From assembly GCF_036388275.1 (NCBI RefSeq), contig NZ_DASVSF010000003.1, forward strand, positions 1 to 64,000: DNA of 64,000 nucleotides. The letters are read 5' to 3'. Shown in pieces: positions 18,534-27,096 of this stretch. Each line of letters starts with the position of its first letter. Positions within the stretch are counted from its first letter, which is position 1. The translations under genes were made by a program, and so were the position numbers. Source of the stretch: Longimicrobium sp. (GTDB lineage Bacteria; Gemmatimonadota; Gemmatimonadetes; Longimicrobiales; Longimicrobiaceae). The notes under the pieces are model-generated. The model ran no database searches and was not told where the DNA came from. It saw nothing but the letters and a program-made list of their open reading frames with translations.

Positions 18534-18947
18534 CTACCAGAGGTGGTCGGCGCCGATCACCCGCGCGATTTCCGGATCGCGGGTGATGAGTGGATAACCG
18601 AGGGCCGCGGCCGTGGCTGCGATCAGGCGATCGCCGCGCTCGGGAATCTGGAAGAGTTCGTGCGCGTGAAGGACAATTTCGGGGGTGAGGCTCACCAGTT
18701 GGTATCGCGACGGGGTCGCCTCGAGCCGACGCACGAAACCAGGGAATGGCTCAGGGAAGCTAATGCGGCGCCTGGTAACAGCTTCATCGATTTCGACCAG
18801 AGACATCGTGGAAACGCAGACGACAGCTCGGGCGCTATCCACCTGATCGAAGAACGCTTGGGCTTGCCGCCCGAGTTGGTGGCGCTGGTCAGAGAGCCAC
18901 CAAAGCAACGCATGCGTATCCGCGACTGCGATCTCCGGAGTGGCCAT
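18534..18947 (-). CDS. vapC: VapC-type PIN-domain toxin
   Basis: 137-residue PIN ribonuclease of the type that cuts tRNA or rRNA in VapBC modules. The acidic metal ligands are visible: Asp10 in VADTHALLWWL, Glu in SLVEIDEA, Asp in PERGDRLIAATA and Asp in LITRDPEI. The upstream antitoxin stop and this ATG overlap by one base (TAATG), the normal arrangement for translational coupling. It is read against the flanking metabolic genes and separates their two halves. Base composition is less extreme than in its neighbours, which fits a mobile toxin-antitoxin module. Confidence 0.92.
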   Translation of the reverse strand: MATPEIAVADTHALLWWLSDQRHQLGRQAQAFFDQVDSARAVVCVSTMSLVEIDEAVTRRRISFPEPFPGFVRRLEATPSRYQLVSLTPEIVLHAHELFQIPERGDRLIAATAAALGYPLITRDPEIARVIGADHLW

Positions 18948-19291
18948 TACGCCTCGTCGCTGTGGCCACCGAGAATGGAGTCGAGCTTCGCCCGTGCCAG
19001 TTCCGCCTGCTCCGCTCGGTCCCGAGCGAGAAACACTTCGGGATCCGCGTGCAACGTCGCGTATCCCCGGAGCGGCCGGGGCTCAACGCCTACGCGTGCA
19101 CGAAGCGCGTCTAGGTCGGCCTGGAGCCCCTCGATTTCGCGTTTGCGAACCAGCACCACGTGTTCGTCGTAGCTGCGGTGCGAGAGTTCAACCCTGGACC
19201 GGCGACCGGTCAGCACCTCCTCGACCAGATCGAATAGCCGGCTGCGTGCGGCGGTGATGGGCAGGACTTCGTTCTTGTTCGGCTGAATCAT
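18947..19291 (-). CDS. Phd/YefM-type antitoxin
   Basis: 114 residues, paired with the PIN toxin that follows it. The N-terminal half (MIQPNKNEVLPITAARSRLF, then DLVEEVLTGRRSRVELSHR) has the pattern of a Phd/YefM DNA-binding domain; the C-terminal part is helical and charged and should wrap the toxin. I picked the ATG at 19291 because a good Shine-Dalgarno GGAGG lies 7 nt upstream on the minus strand; the longer reading from 19402 has no such signal. Two direct repeats just upstream may be its operator, consistent with autorepression by the toxin-antitoxin complex. Confidence 0.85.
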   Translation of the reverse strand: MIQPNKNEVLPITAARSRLFDLVEEVLTGRRSRVELSHRSYDEHVVLVRKREIEGLQADLDALRARVGVEPRPLRGYATLHADPEVFLARDRAEQAELARAKLDSILGGHSDEA

Positions 19292-19306
19292 CCCGGCCTC
19301 CAAGGT

Positions 19307-19326
19307 GTACAGGTTCACGTACAGGT
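19307..19326. promoter_or_regulatory. Candidate antitoxin operator, two GTACAGGT repeats
   Basis: GTACAGGT occurs at 19307-19314 and 19319-19326, starts 12 nt apart, and overlaps the partial palindrome TGTACA. It lies 16-35 nt upstream of the antitoxin ATG at 19291, where Phd/YefM proteins usually bind to repress their own operon. Function is inferred from position. Confidence 0.5.
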
Positions 19327-19400
19327 AAGCTAATCCCGCAGCTCGGGCACAACAAGTCGGTGATCCGCTGAAGATCCGGAACCCACATCCAGGCAGTCCC

Positions 19401-20534
19401 ATGCAGGTTCAGACCTCCATCTCCGTTCCCGCCATCACCGGGTGCCCGAGCGAGCGCCCGACCGATGCGTGCGAGTCGCGCCCCATCATGCGGTTCCGTT
19501 GCGGGACGCTGCACGAGAACTGGTACATCGCCGCCCTCTCCAAGCAGGTGACGGCGAAGAAGCCGTACGCGGCCACTATCATGGAGGAGCCGATCGTGCT
19601 CTTCCGCGGCGGGGACGGCCGGGCGACGGCGCTCATCGACCGCTGCCTGCATCGCAACGCCGCGCTCAGCAAGGGCGACCTGTTCGACGGGTGCATCGGT
19701 TGCCCCTACCACGGGTGGACGTACAACGCCGAGGGCGAGCTGGTGATCATTCCCTCCGAGAGCCCCGAGGTGCGGCCGCGGGAGGGGCGGCGGCTGGAGC
19801 GCTTTCCCGTCCGCGAGCAGGACGGCTTCGTGTGGGTGTACCTGGGAACGCCGGAGCGCGCGGCGGAAAAGGAGCCCTTCCGCTTTCCGCACGCGGACGA
19901 GCCGGGGTGGCGCTCGTACGTGATGCTGACGCCGTTCGAGGGGGACGTCACGGACCTGGTGGAGAACTTCATGGACGTGCCGCACACGGCGTTCGTGCAC
20001 TCCGGCTGGTTCCGCAAGGCGGCGAACGTCAAGCGCGCCGAAGCGACCATCGAGCGCACGGCGGACGCGGTGCACGTGGAGTACTTTCAGCCGGACGACT
20101 CCATCGGCTTCAGCAAGTGGCTGCTGAACCCCGACGGCAAGCCGATGGTGCACACGGACCGCTTCTTCATGCCCAACATCACCCGCGTGGACTACATGTG
20201 GGGCGACCAGCGTGGCTTCGTCATCACCTCGCAGATCACGCCCATCACGCCCGACCGAGCGATGGTGTACACCGCCATCACCTTCCGCTTCGGCGTCTTC
20301 AACCCGCTCGCGCGGTGGCTGCTTCCGCCGTACACGCGCACCGTCATCCAGCAGGATGTGCGCATCATGGAGGTGCAGACCGGCAACCTCCGCCGCTTCG
20401 GGGCACGGCGGTTCAGCGGCACCGCGGCGGACGAGATCCATCGCGCCATCGAGGCCCTGCGCGACCACGCCGCCGCCGGAGAACAGGGCCCGCCGCCCGA
20501 GCCGATCAGCACCCGCATCGAGTTCTGGATGTGA
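19401..20534 (+). CDS. Rieske non-heme iron oxygenase, alpha subunit type
   Basis: 377 residues. The N-terminal Rieske domain binds [2Fe-2S] with Cys82, His84, Cys101 and His104 (CLHR ... CPYH). The catalytic domain has the mononuclear iron motif with His195 and His200 in DVPHTAFVH, preceded by Glu188-Asn189. The layout is like vanillate O-demethylase or pheophorbide-a oxygenase-type enzymes, which oxidise aromatic or lipid rings using a separate reductase. ATG at 19401 is the listed start; an ATG at 19488 is also possible because the first 28 residues are not typical. Its stop overlaps the GTG of the next gene. No reductase gene is evident nearby. Confidence 0.9.
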   Translation: MQVQTSISVPAITGCPSERPTDACESRPIMRFRCGTLHENWYIAALSKQVTAKKPYAATIMEEPIVLFRGGDGRATALIDRCLHRNAALSKGDLFDGCIGCPYHGWTYNAEGELVIIPSESPEVRPREGRRLERFPVREQDGFVWVYLGTPERAAEKEPFRFPHADEPGWRSYVMLTPFEGDVTDLVENFMDVPHTAFVHSGWFRKAANVKRAEATIERTADAVHVEYFQPDDSIGFSKWLLNPDGKPMVHTDRFFMPNITRVDYMWGDQRGFVITSQITPITPDRAMVYTAITFRFGVFNPLARWLLPPYTRTVIQQDVRIMEVQTGNLRRFGARRFSGTAADEIHRAIEALRDHAAAGEQGPPPEPISTRIEFWM

Positions 20535-21664
20535 CGGATACGGCCACCGCCGCCATCCACCTCCGCCGCGCCAATGAGGACGATGGCGCGGCGATGTGCG
20601 AGCTGTTCGCGCGCGTGCCAATGGAAACGGAACTGGCGCTCTCCATCCGCCGCGACCCGGACTTCTCCGCCCTGCTCCGCCTGCAGTCGGACGATTGGGA
20701 GTGCTGGGTGGCGGAAGAGGATGGATGCGTGGAGGCGATGGCGTCGCTCGTCTTCCGCGACGGCTACCTGGGCGGGGTCGAGCATCGGATTGGCTACCTG
20801 GGGGACCTCCGCCTGTCCCCGGCGGTACAGGGGCGCCACCTGCTGAACCGCGTCTACGGCCCTACACTCACCGCGTCGATGGAGTCGCGCGGGTGCGCGG
20901 CGTCGCTGACGGCGGTGATTGCGTCGAACGAACGCGCCCTCCGCGCGCTCGCGGCGCAGAACCGGCGGCAGCGCGGGATGCCGCGCTACACGCCCCTGTG
21001 CGACTTCCGCATCCGCAACGTGCACCTGGCGCTGCCCCGGTTCCGCCAAGGCAGCGCATTTCGAGTGCGGAGGGCGACGGAAATCGACATCCCCACGCTC
21101 GCCGCGTTCCTGGACGCGGACGCGCGCCGCCGCCCGTTCGGCCAGCCCATGCCGGAGGCGGAGCTGCGGCGGCGCCTGCGCGAGTGGCCGGGGCTTCGCA
21201 TCGACTCGTTCTACCTGGCGGAGGACGGCTCCGGCGCGCTCGCCGGATGCGTGGCGATGTGGGATGCGGCACCAGTCAAGCGCACCATCGTTGCCGCGTA
21301 CCGTGGCGGGATGCGTCGCGTGAAGATGGGCTACGACCTGGCCGCGCGGCTGCTGCGTTTCCCCCGCCTGCCCGATCCCGGGCAGGAGCTGCGCTACCTG
21401 TACGCCACGCACCAGGCCGTGCCGTCCGGCGATCCAGCCGTGCTGCGCGCGCTGCTACACCGCGTCTACGCAGACCATCGCCGCCGCGGCTACGTGCTGC
21501 TCTCGTTCTTTGCGCCCGAAGGCGATCCGCTGGACGCCGCGTTCCGCGGGTTCCAGTTCACCGATTTGCCGGCCCGCCTGTTCGTCGTCACTCCGCCGGG
21601 CGTGGAGCCGCCGGCGGAGTGCTTCGCGCCCGGACGCCCCGGCTTCGAAATGGCCCTGGTATGA
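20531..21664 (+). CDS. Tandem GNAT acetyltransferase-like protein
   Basis: 377 residues made of two GNAT-like halves. The first (about 8-135) has the classic YLGDLRLSPAVQGRHLLNRVY acetyl-CoA-binding turn, with RHLLNRV replacing the Q/RxxGxG/A loop; the second (about 160-370) starts FRVRRATEIDIPTLAAFLD but lacks an equally clear turn. This suggests one active and one degenerate copy. GTG at 20531 overlaps the Rieske stop as GTGA, and its stop overlaps the next ATG, so it is co-translated with an oxygenase and a redox membrane protein. A substrate role, for example acylating an amine, is inferred. Confidence 0.75.
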   Translation: MTDTATAAIHLRRANEDDGAAMCELFARVPMETELALSIRRDPDFSALLRLQSDDWECWVAEEDGCVEAMASLVFRDGYLGGVEHRIGYLGDLRLSPAVQGRHLLNRVYGPTLTASMESRGCAASLTAVIASNERALRALAAQNRRQRGMPRYTPLCDFRIRNVHLALPRFRQGSAFRVRRATEIDIPTLAAFLDADARRRPFGQPMPEAELRRRLREWPGLRIDSFYLAEDGSGALAGCVAMWDAAPVKRTIVAAYRGGMRRVKMGYDLAARLLRFPRLPDPGQELRYLYATHQAVPSGDPAVLRALLHRVYADHRRRGYVLLSFFAPEGDPLDAAFRGFQFTDLPARLFVVTPPGVEPPAECFAPGRPGFEMALV

Positions 21665-24480
21665 CGCCCCCCATCTCGACCCCCGCCGCACCGCCGGCCC
21701 AGGTGCCGGCGCTACGCGTCGCCTCCGGCGGCCCGAAGGCGCCAGGCTGGCGCGGCACCATTCCGTCGCGCCGCGACATGCGGTGGCCTTTTGCCGCCAT
21801 CCTGACGCTGTACGCGGTGATGGGCGTTTCGTGGCTGGGCTTCAACCGCTCGCCCGCGCAGATCCTGCTGACCATCGCCGCCGGCTGCGCGCTGGACGTG
21901 GTGCTGCACCGCATCCTGCGCCGCCGCGAGTGGCTGTTTCCGCTCAGCGCGTACATCAGCGCGCTCTCGCTGTCGCTGATCCTGAACTACTCGCACGACT
22001 ACTTCCTGCTGCTGCTCCCGGTCGCCATCACCATCGGCTCCAAGTACCTGCTGACATTTGGCGGACAGCACACCATCAATCCCTCGCTCGCCGGCGTCGC
22101 CACCACGCTGCTGTTCGCGGGCGGGCTGATCACCACGGCACCCGCGTACCAGTGGGGCGGCCACTGGGCGATGTCGGCGTTCATGGTGACGGCGGCGCTC
22201 TCGCTGTTCGTGTTTCGCGTGGGCCGCGGGTGGCTGATCGTGTCGTTCCTCTTCTTCTACGCGCTGCAGACGGCCCTGCGCGCGTACGTCATGCGCCACC
22301 ACCTGCCGCCGGAGATGCTGTTCCTGGGGACGATGACCACGCCCCCTTTCTTCCTCTTCACGTTCTTCATGCTGACGGATCCCAAGACGTCGCCACCCAA
22401 TGCGCGCGGACAGGTGGCGCTGGCCTTCGGGATCACCGTGGTCGATCTGTATCTGCATACGAAGGAGAGCGTCTTCACCTTCTTCTACGCCGCGTTCGCC
22501 ATCGCGATCAGCCGCTGGGCATTCCTTCACCTGCGCGAGATGTGGCGGATGGGGGCGCTCCCGCACCTGCGCGTGGCGGTGGACCGGGGGACGCTGCGGA
22601 CGGTCGGCGTGCTGGGGGCGATGGTGACGATCGGCGGGACGGCGTACGCCACCGTCATCCGCCCGCACGTGGTGATGGACGACGCAGGGTTCGTGCTGCG
22701 CGAGGTGCCCGCGGCGGAGAGCGGGCTGGGCGTCACGATGGACCGCGGCAGCTACGACCTGGTGGATCCGCGGCTGCGCCACATCTCCAAGTGGCTCCTG
22801 TCCGTCGGCGCCTCGGTGGCCGCGGGCGACGTGAACGGTGACGGGCTGCCGGACCTGTTCCTCACCCATCCGCTCGCGAGGGACGAGGACCGCGCCGCGC
22901 TGTACCTGAACCGTGGCGGCTTCCATTTCGAGCGCGTCGCCGTCCCCGCGCTGGACTCGCTGCGGATGGCACCCGAGAGGCACGGCTTCGCCTCGTACGG
23001 GCTGTTCTTCGACTACGACGAGGACGGCGCGCTGGACCTGCTGGTTCCCGTCTCCTTCGGGCGGACGCGGCTGCTGCGCTCGCGGGTGGCGGAAACCGGC
23101 CGCGTGGAGTTCGAGGACATATCCGTGGCCGCTGGGATGCCGGAGTACACCATCTCCGTCGCCGCCAACGTGCTGGACTATGATCGCGACGGGCGCCCGG
23201 ACCTGCTGATCGGCAACGTGCTCGATCCGTGGCTGCCCGGGTACGAGCACCCCACGCGCCTCAATATCTTCGAGCTTCCGCAGCCGGAATTCGACGGCGA
23301 CCGGCGCATGTTCCGCTTCATGCACGACGGCTGGCACGACGCGCGGAACGGCGGGCGCAACGTGCTTCTGCGCAACGTGGGCGGCCGGTTTCAGGAGATG
23401 AACGCGGCGGCGATGGGTATGCCGGAGACGCACTGGACGCTCTCTATCGGCACGGCCGACCTGAACGGCGACGGGTGGACGGACCTGTACCTGGCCAGCG
23501 ACTTCGGGCGCGACGACCTGTACCTGAACCAGGGTGGACGCGGCTTCCGGCGCGTGGCCGGGCGCCTTTTCGGACACGTGGGGATGGATACGTACAAGGG
23601 GATGAACTCGTCCATCACCGACTTCGACCGCAACGGCTGGCCAGACGTGTACGTGAGCAACGTGCACCAGGAGTTGCAGGCCGAGGGGTCGCTGCTGTGG
23701 ATGAACCGCGGACCGGACGTCCGCGGCACGCCGCGGTTGCGCGACGAGGCGACGGGACGCGGCGCGCTGAACGAGGACCGCTTCGGGTGGGGCGCGGGGG
23801 TGGGAGACCTGAACAACGACGGCTGGCCGGACGTGGTGCAGGCCAACGGCATGGTCGACGACCGGCTGGACGAGCGGTACGCAGGGTGTCCGGACTACTG
23901 GTACGTGAACCACAAGCTGATGCAGGCCGGCCGCGAGGTGCACACCTATGCCGACATGTGGGGTGACATCCGGGGCCGCTGCACCTATCCCAACGAAAGG
24001 CGCCGCGTGTACCTGAACCGCGGTGGCGATGCCCGCCCGCAGTTCGTGGACGTGGCCCCGCTCGTGGGCCTCACGGCCGGCGACAACTCGCGCGGCGTCG
24101 CCATCGCCGACCTGGACGGCGACGGCCGCCAGGACGTGGTGATCGCGAACCAGCACGCAGGTCCCACCCTCCTGCGCAACGCCCCCTCCGCCAAGGCAAA
24201 GGCATCGCACTGGATCGGCCTGCGCCTGGTGGGAAACGGCAAGAGATGCGGTCGCGAAGCCTACGGCTCCACGGCCACGGTGCTCATCCCCGGCGAGCGC
24301 CCCCAAACGCGCGAGGTGCAAGCGGCCAACGGCTTCTCCTCCCAGCACGACACCCGCCTGCACTTCGGGCTAGGGGCCGCCGCGCCGACGGTGGTAAGCG
24401 TCCGCATTCGCTGGTGCGGCGGCGCCACCACGGAGCACCGGCTGACGCGGGACGGGTATCATGTCTTACGGCAGGGATGA
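21661..24480 (+). CDS. Fusion of an RnfD/NqrB-like membrane domain with FG-GAP repeats and a UnbV/ASPIC domain
   Basis: 939 residues in three parts. About 40-290 is a multi-helix region like RnfD/NqrB, with the recognisable FMLTDPKTSPPNARG segment. The ApbE flavinylation motif, normally ending SGAT, appears only as TMTTP, so covalent FMN is doubtful. About 380-840 holds seven DxNxDGxxD calcium-binding FG-GAP/VCBS repeats (for example DVNGDGLPDLF, DLNGDGWTDLY, DLNNDGWPDVV). The end (about 845-939) is an ASPIC/UnbV domain beginning SHWIGLRLVGNGKR. The topology should put the repeats outside the membrane. Fusion of a redox membrane module to a surface repeat domain is unusual; role unknown. Confidence 0.8.
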   Translation: MTPPISTPAAPPAQVPALRVASGGPKAPGWRGTIPSRRDMRWPFAAILTLYAVMGVSWLGFNRSPAQILLTIAAGCALDVVLHRILRRREWLFPLSAYISALSLSLILNYSHDYFLLLLPVAITIGSKYLLTFGGQHTINPSLAGVATTLLFAGGLITTAPAYQWGGHWAMSAFMVTAALSLFVFRVGRGWLIVSFLFFYALQTALRAYVMRHHLPPEMLFLGTMTTPPFFLFTFFMLTDPKTSPPNARGQVALAFGITVVDLYLHTKESVFTFFYAAFAIAISRWAFLHLREMWRMGALPHLRVAVDRGTLRTVGVLGAMVTIGGTAYATVIRPHVVMDDAGFVLREVPAAESGLGVTMDRGSYDLVDPRLRHISKWLLSVGASVAAGDVNGDGLPDLFLTHPLARDEDRAALYLNRGGFHFERVAVPALDSLRMAPERHGFASYGLFFDYDEDGALDLLVPVSFGRTRLLRSRVAETGRVEFEDISVAAGMPEYTISVAANVLDYDRDGRPDLLIGNVLDPWLPGYEHPTRLNIFELPQPEFDGDRRMFRFMHDGWHDARNGGRNVLLRNVGGRFQEMNAAAMGMPETHWTLSIGTADLNGDGWTDLYLASDFGRDDLYLNQGGRGFRRVAGRLFGHVGMDTYKGMNSSITDFDRNGWPDVYVSNVHQELQAEGSLLWMNRGPDVRGTPRLRDEATGRGALNEDRFGWGAGVGDLNNDGWPDVVQANGMVDDRLDERYAGCPDYWYVNHKLMQAGREVHTYADMWGDIRGRCTYPNERRRVYLNRGGDARPQFVDVAPLVGLTAGDNSRGVAIADLDGDGRQDVVIANQHAGPTLLRNAPSAKAKASHWIGLRLVGNGKRCGREAYGSTATVLIPGERPQTREVQAANGFSSQHDTRLHFGLGAAAPTVVSVRIRWCGGATTEHRLTRDGYHVLRQG

Positions 24481-24505
24481 AGCTCGCTTCAGAGAGAAAA
24501 CCGTT

Positions 24506-25342
24506 GTGACTGCCCCAGTCCTCTACCTCGATACACTTCACATCTCGCGCTTGGCTCGCCATCCCGGCGAGACGTCCTGTGCGGCCGTGTTGGAGCTCCT
24601 ACAAAAAGGATCCGCTCGACTGGCGTTTTCGGTGTTGCACATGGTCGAACTCTCTGACCCTGGATTCAAGAGCTTTCCCGACGTGTGCACTCTTCTCGAC
24701 ACAGTACCAATCGCATGGGCAATAACGCCAGAAAAGCTCTTCGACCGCGAAGTCGAGGCCGGATTCGCCCGCGCACTCGGAGCGCAGCCACCGAAAGTGC
24801 GTGCCTTCTTCGAAACCCCGGCAGCAGCCCTCAACTATCTGGCCTTGGAGAATGCTCCTCCTTCGGACGCTCTCCAAGTGATGCGCGAGAACCCGCACCT
24901 TCGTGCCATCCTCCTTGATGAGGCCGACGTCCACGCTCGAGATTACGACACGATAAAGACGGAAGCCGCTGCGGTACGACGGCCGCTTGAGCCGCTACGT
25001 GCCCGCATTCGTGATCAACAGATCCGACAGACACCTGCGGGAATTCATCTTCCGGTACCCTTACCGCCGGACGTCATCGTCGAGCGCGCTGGAGGACTGC
25101 GTGGTTTCCCCGCCTATGAGGTATTTCAGACACTCAACGTCACCCGGTTAAGAGACACCAAATATCGCACAGAGAGGAACACGATCATTGATGAATGGCA
25201 CGCGGTTTATTCTCCTTACGTCGCAGCGGTGGCCCTCGACCGGGCAACAGCTAGGCGCTTTCTATCCACGCGCTTGCCGGCAACAGACCGCGTGACAGAG
25301 AAAATTGCGGATATTCCCGGTCTGCTTGGGGCTGCGGTTTAA
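24506..25342 (+). CDS. PIN-like domain protein
   Basis: 278 residues from the GTG at 24506 (an ATG at 24461 would give 293 residues and overlap the previous gene). I see signs of a PIN-like nuclease fold: Asp in YLDTLHISRL near the start, Glu in HMVELSD and the C-terminal NTIIDEWHAVYSPYVAAVALDRA pattern with Asp, His and Asp. The GTG has AGAGAG about 10 nt upstream. Codon use and GC are clearly lower than in the flanking genes, suggesting transfer. No antitoxin-like gene is next to it, so it may be a stand-alone RNase or a decayed toxin; this assignment is from motif shape only. Confidence 0.6.
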   Translation: MTAPVLYLDTLHISRLARHPGETSCAAVLELLQKGSARLAFSVLHMVELSDPGFKSFPDVCTLLDTVPIAWAITPEKLFDREVEAGFARALGAQPPKVRAFFETPAAALNYLALENAPPSDALQVMRENPHLRAILLDEADVHARDYDTIKTEAAAVRRPLEPLRARIRDQQIRQTPAGIHLPVPLPPDVIVERAGGLRGFPAYEVFQTLNVTRLRDTKYRTERNTIIDEWHAVYSPYVAAVALDRATARRFLSTRLPATDRVTEKIADIPGLLGAAV

Positions 25343-25461
25343 CCGTTTAGAGTTGCCGACAGCTGCACGGTATTCTACGGCACCGATCTGCGCCTTCTCA
25401 GCATTTCAAGAACAAGCCCCCACCGGAATCGGCAGGGGCGTCGGTATCGCGCGAACTCCGG

Positions 25462-25989
25462 CTAGTTGCCCTGGCTCGACGGCGGAACCATGCCCTTGAT
25501 GCGCATGTACGTGACGATGTTGCCGTAGTGCTCGAAATCGTGCCCGGCGTTCATCACCAGTGCCGCCAAGCCCGTCCGCTCCTGGCCGAAGAGCCGCACC
25601 GTGCGCAGCGCCGCCTCGTCGGAGATGGCGTAGGCGCGGTCGCAGATGGCGTTCGCCGCACGGAGCGCTTCGATGATCGCCGCCTTGTCCGTGAGCTGCT
25701 CCGCGTTCTGCGCGTTCTGCCGCTGCTCACCGAGTACTGCGGAGCAGATGGCGCCCTCCGCGTTGGCGACGTGGCCGACCAGCTGTCCGAAGGTGCGCAC
25801 GTTCTCCGTGGGCCGGAAGCCGTACTCTTCCGCCGGCATCTGCTCGGCGGCGGCGAGCACGTAGTCGCGCGCCGCGGTGTAGATCGAGCGCACGGAGCTT
25901 ACGGCGGGATTAGCCGGTGCGGCGGCGGGCGCCTGCGCGAGGACGGGCGTCGCACACAGCGTGAGCACGGCGGTCATGAGCCACTTCAT
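25462..25989 (-). CDS. DinB-family protein with signal peptide
   Basis: 175 residues. The first 19 (MKWLMTAVLTLCATPVLAQ) form a signal peptide with an AQA cleavage site, followed by a DinB-like four-helix bundle beginning near YTAARDYVLAAAEQMP; a His in NAGHDFEHYGN is a likely metal ligand. Exported DinB-like proteins are common in Gemmatimonadota-type genomes and may be metal-dependent hydrolases or thiol transferases. ATG at 25989 follows AGAGGC by a good spacing; the longer reading from 26124 lacks that. The gene is divergent from 26077, with an 87-nt gap. Confidence 0.8.
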   Translation of the reverse strand: MKWLMTAVLTLCATPVLAQAPAAAPANPAVSSVRSIYTAARDYVLAAAEQMPAEEYGFRPTENVRTFGQLVGHVANAEGAICSAVLGEQRQNAQNAEQLTDKAAIIEALRAANAICDRAYAISDEAALRTVRLFGQERTGLAALVMNAGHDFEHYGNIVTYMRIKGMVPPSSQGN

Positions 25990-26076
25990 CGTTGCCTCTC
26001 GTTCGATGGACCTGCAGGACGGCAGGGGATTGCTCGGGTCGCGAGCGTCCGTGTATATGGGTGCTGCAGGGGCTGA

Positions 26077-27096
26077 ATGCAAGGTTTTTCGCTCGACCCA
26101 CCGATCCGGGATCAGTTGACCCACAACACGCCGATGTCGACATCCACGGGAAGCGCAAAGTCGGAACGTACTGATCGGTTACGCGACAGCTACGCGGACT
26201 GTGATTACGCCGCGCTCACCCCACGTAAGCTGGCGGGGGTCACACGGGAGCACGGGGTGGATTTCGCGACGGCGCTGCTGTACGACCGCATCCGCCACGC
26301 GGAGCCGCACCGCGCGTTCATCGACGCGGTAGATGCCATCGATCCCGCTGCGTCGCTTCCGCCGACCTCGGCGCGGCTGCTGATCGCGCCTGCTGCGTTC
26401 TGGCGCGAGTACCCGCAGTTGGGCGCGGATGGCGCCGCCGTGCTGAACATCGCTCGCGAACTGGGGATCAGCGCCGAACGCATCCCCACGCCCAGCACCG
26501 GCGGCGTCACCGAGAACGCACGGATCATTCGCGAGGCGCTGGCGAAGGAGGAGGACGGCTCCGTCATCCTAGTTTCGCTCAGTAAGGGCGGCGCGGACGT
26601 GCGGGTAGCGCTCGAAGAAGGCGGGGCGCCGCTGCGGAAGGTGCGCGCGTGGATCAACGTCTGCGGGCTGGTGCACGGAACGCCACTCGTGGACCAGTTC
26701 TTCGCTGGGCCGTGGTGGCGTCGGATAGTGGTTCGCGCGTTCCTGGCGCGCCATCGTGCGGACTTCCGCCTGATCCGCGAGCTGGGGCACGCGCCGGGGT
26801 CGCCGCTCTCCGCGCGCGCCGTGGCGCCTGAAGGCGTGCACGTGATCAACGTGATCGCCTGCCCGCTTTCGGATCACACCTCGGGCGCCCTCGCGAAGCG
26901 CCATCGCCAGCTCTCCGCGCTCGGCCCCAACGACGGGAGTACGCTGCTCACCGACGCCATCGTGGACGGCGGGGTGATCTATCCCGTCTGGGGTGCAGAT
27001 CACTATTTTCGCACGCCCGATGCGCCGATGCTCATCCGGCGCATCCTGCTGCACCTGGGCACCGCCAGTCATCTCCCCGCCTCCCCCGCTGCATGA
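26077..27096 (+). CDS. Alpha/beta-hydrolase-like protein
   Basis: 339 residues. The sequence suits an alpha/beta-hydrolase-like fold: LLIAPAAFWREYPQ and VSLSKGGADVRVALE, where Ser in the SKGG turn is in the place of the nucleophile elbow (usual GxSxG only partly met), and a late Asp-Gly / His-containing stretch PVWGADHYF. I cannot confirm the catalytic triad. ATG at 26077 has AGGGG 5-6 nt upstream, a clear Shine-Dalgarno; an ATG at 26134 is less supported. The stop overlaps the second Rieske gene as ATGA, so the two are probably one functional unit, for example hydrolysis and oxidation of one substrate. Confidence 0.6.
   Translation: MQGFSLDPPIRDQLTHNTPMSTSTGSAKSERTDRLRDSYADCDYAALTPRKLAGVTREHGVDFATALLYDRIRHAEPHRAFIDAVDAIDPAASLPPTSARLLIAPAAFWREYPQLGADGAAVLNIARELGISAERIPTPSTGGVTENARIIREALAKEEDGSVILVSLSKGGADVRVALEEGGAPLRKVRAWINVCGLVHGTPLVDQFFAGPWWRRIVVRAFLARHRADFRLIRELGHAPGSPLSARAVAPEGVHVINVIACPLSDHTSGALAKRHRQLSALGPNDGSTLLTDAIVDGGVIYPVWGADHYFRTPDAPMLIRRILLHLGTASHLPASPAA

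Noticed and set aside
21712..24363. An 883-codon open frame on the minus strand
   Set aside because: It is antisense to the RnfD/UnbV fusion, which has clear motifs on the plus strand.
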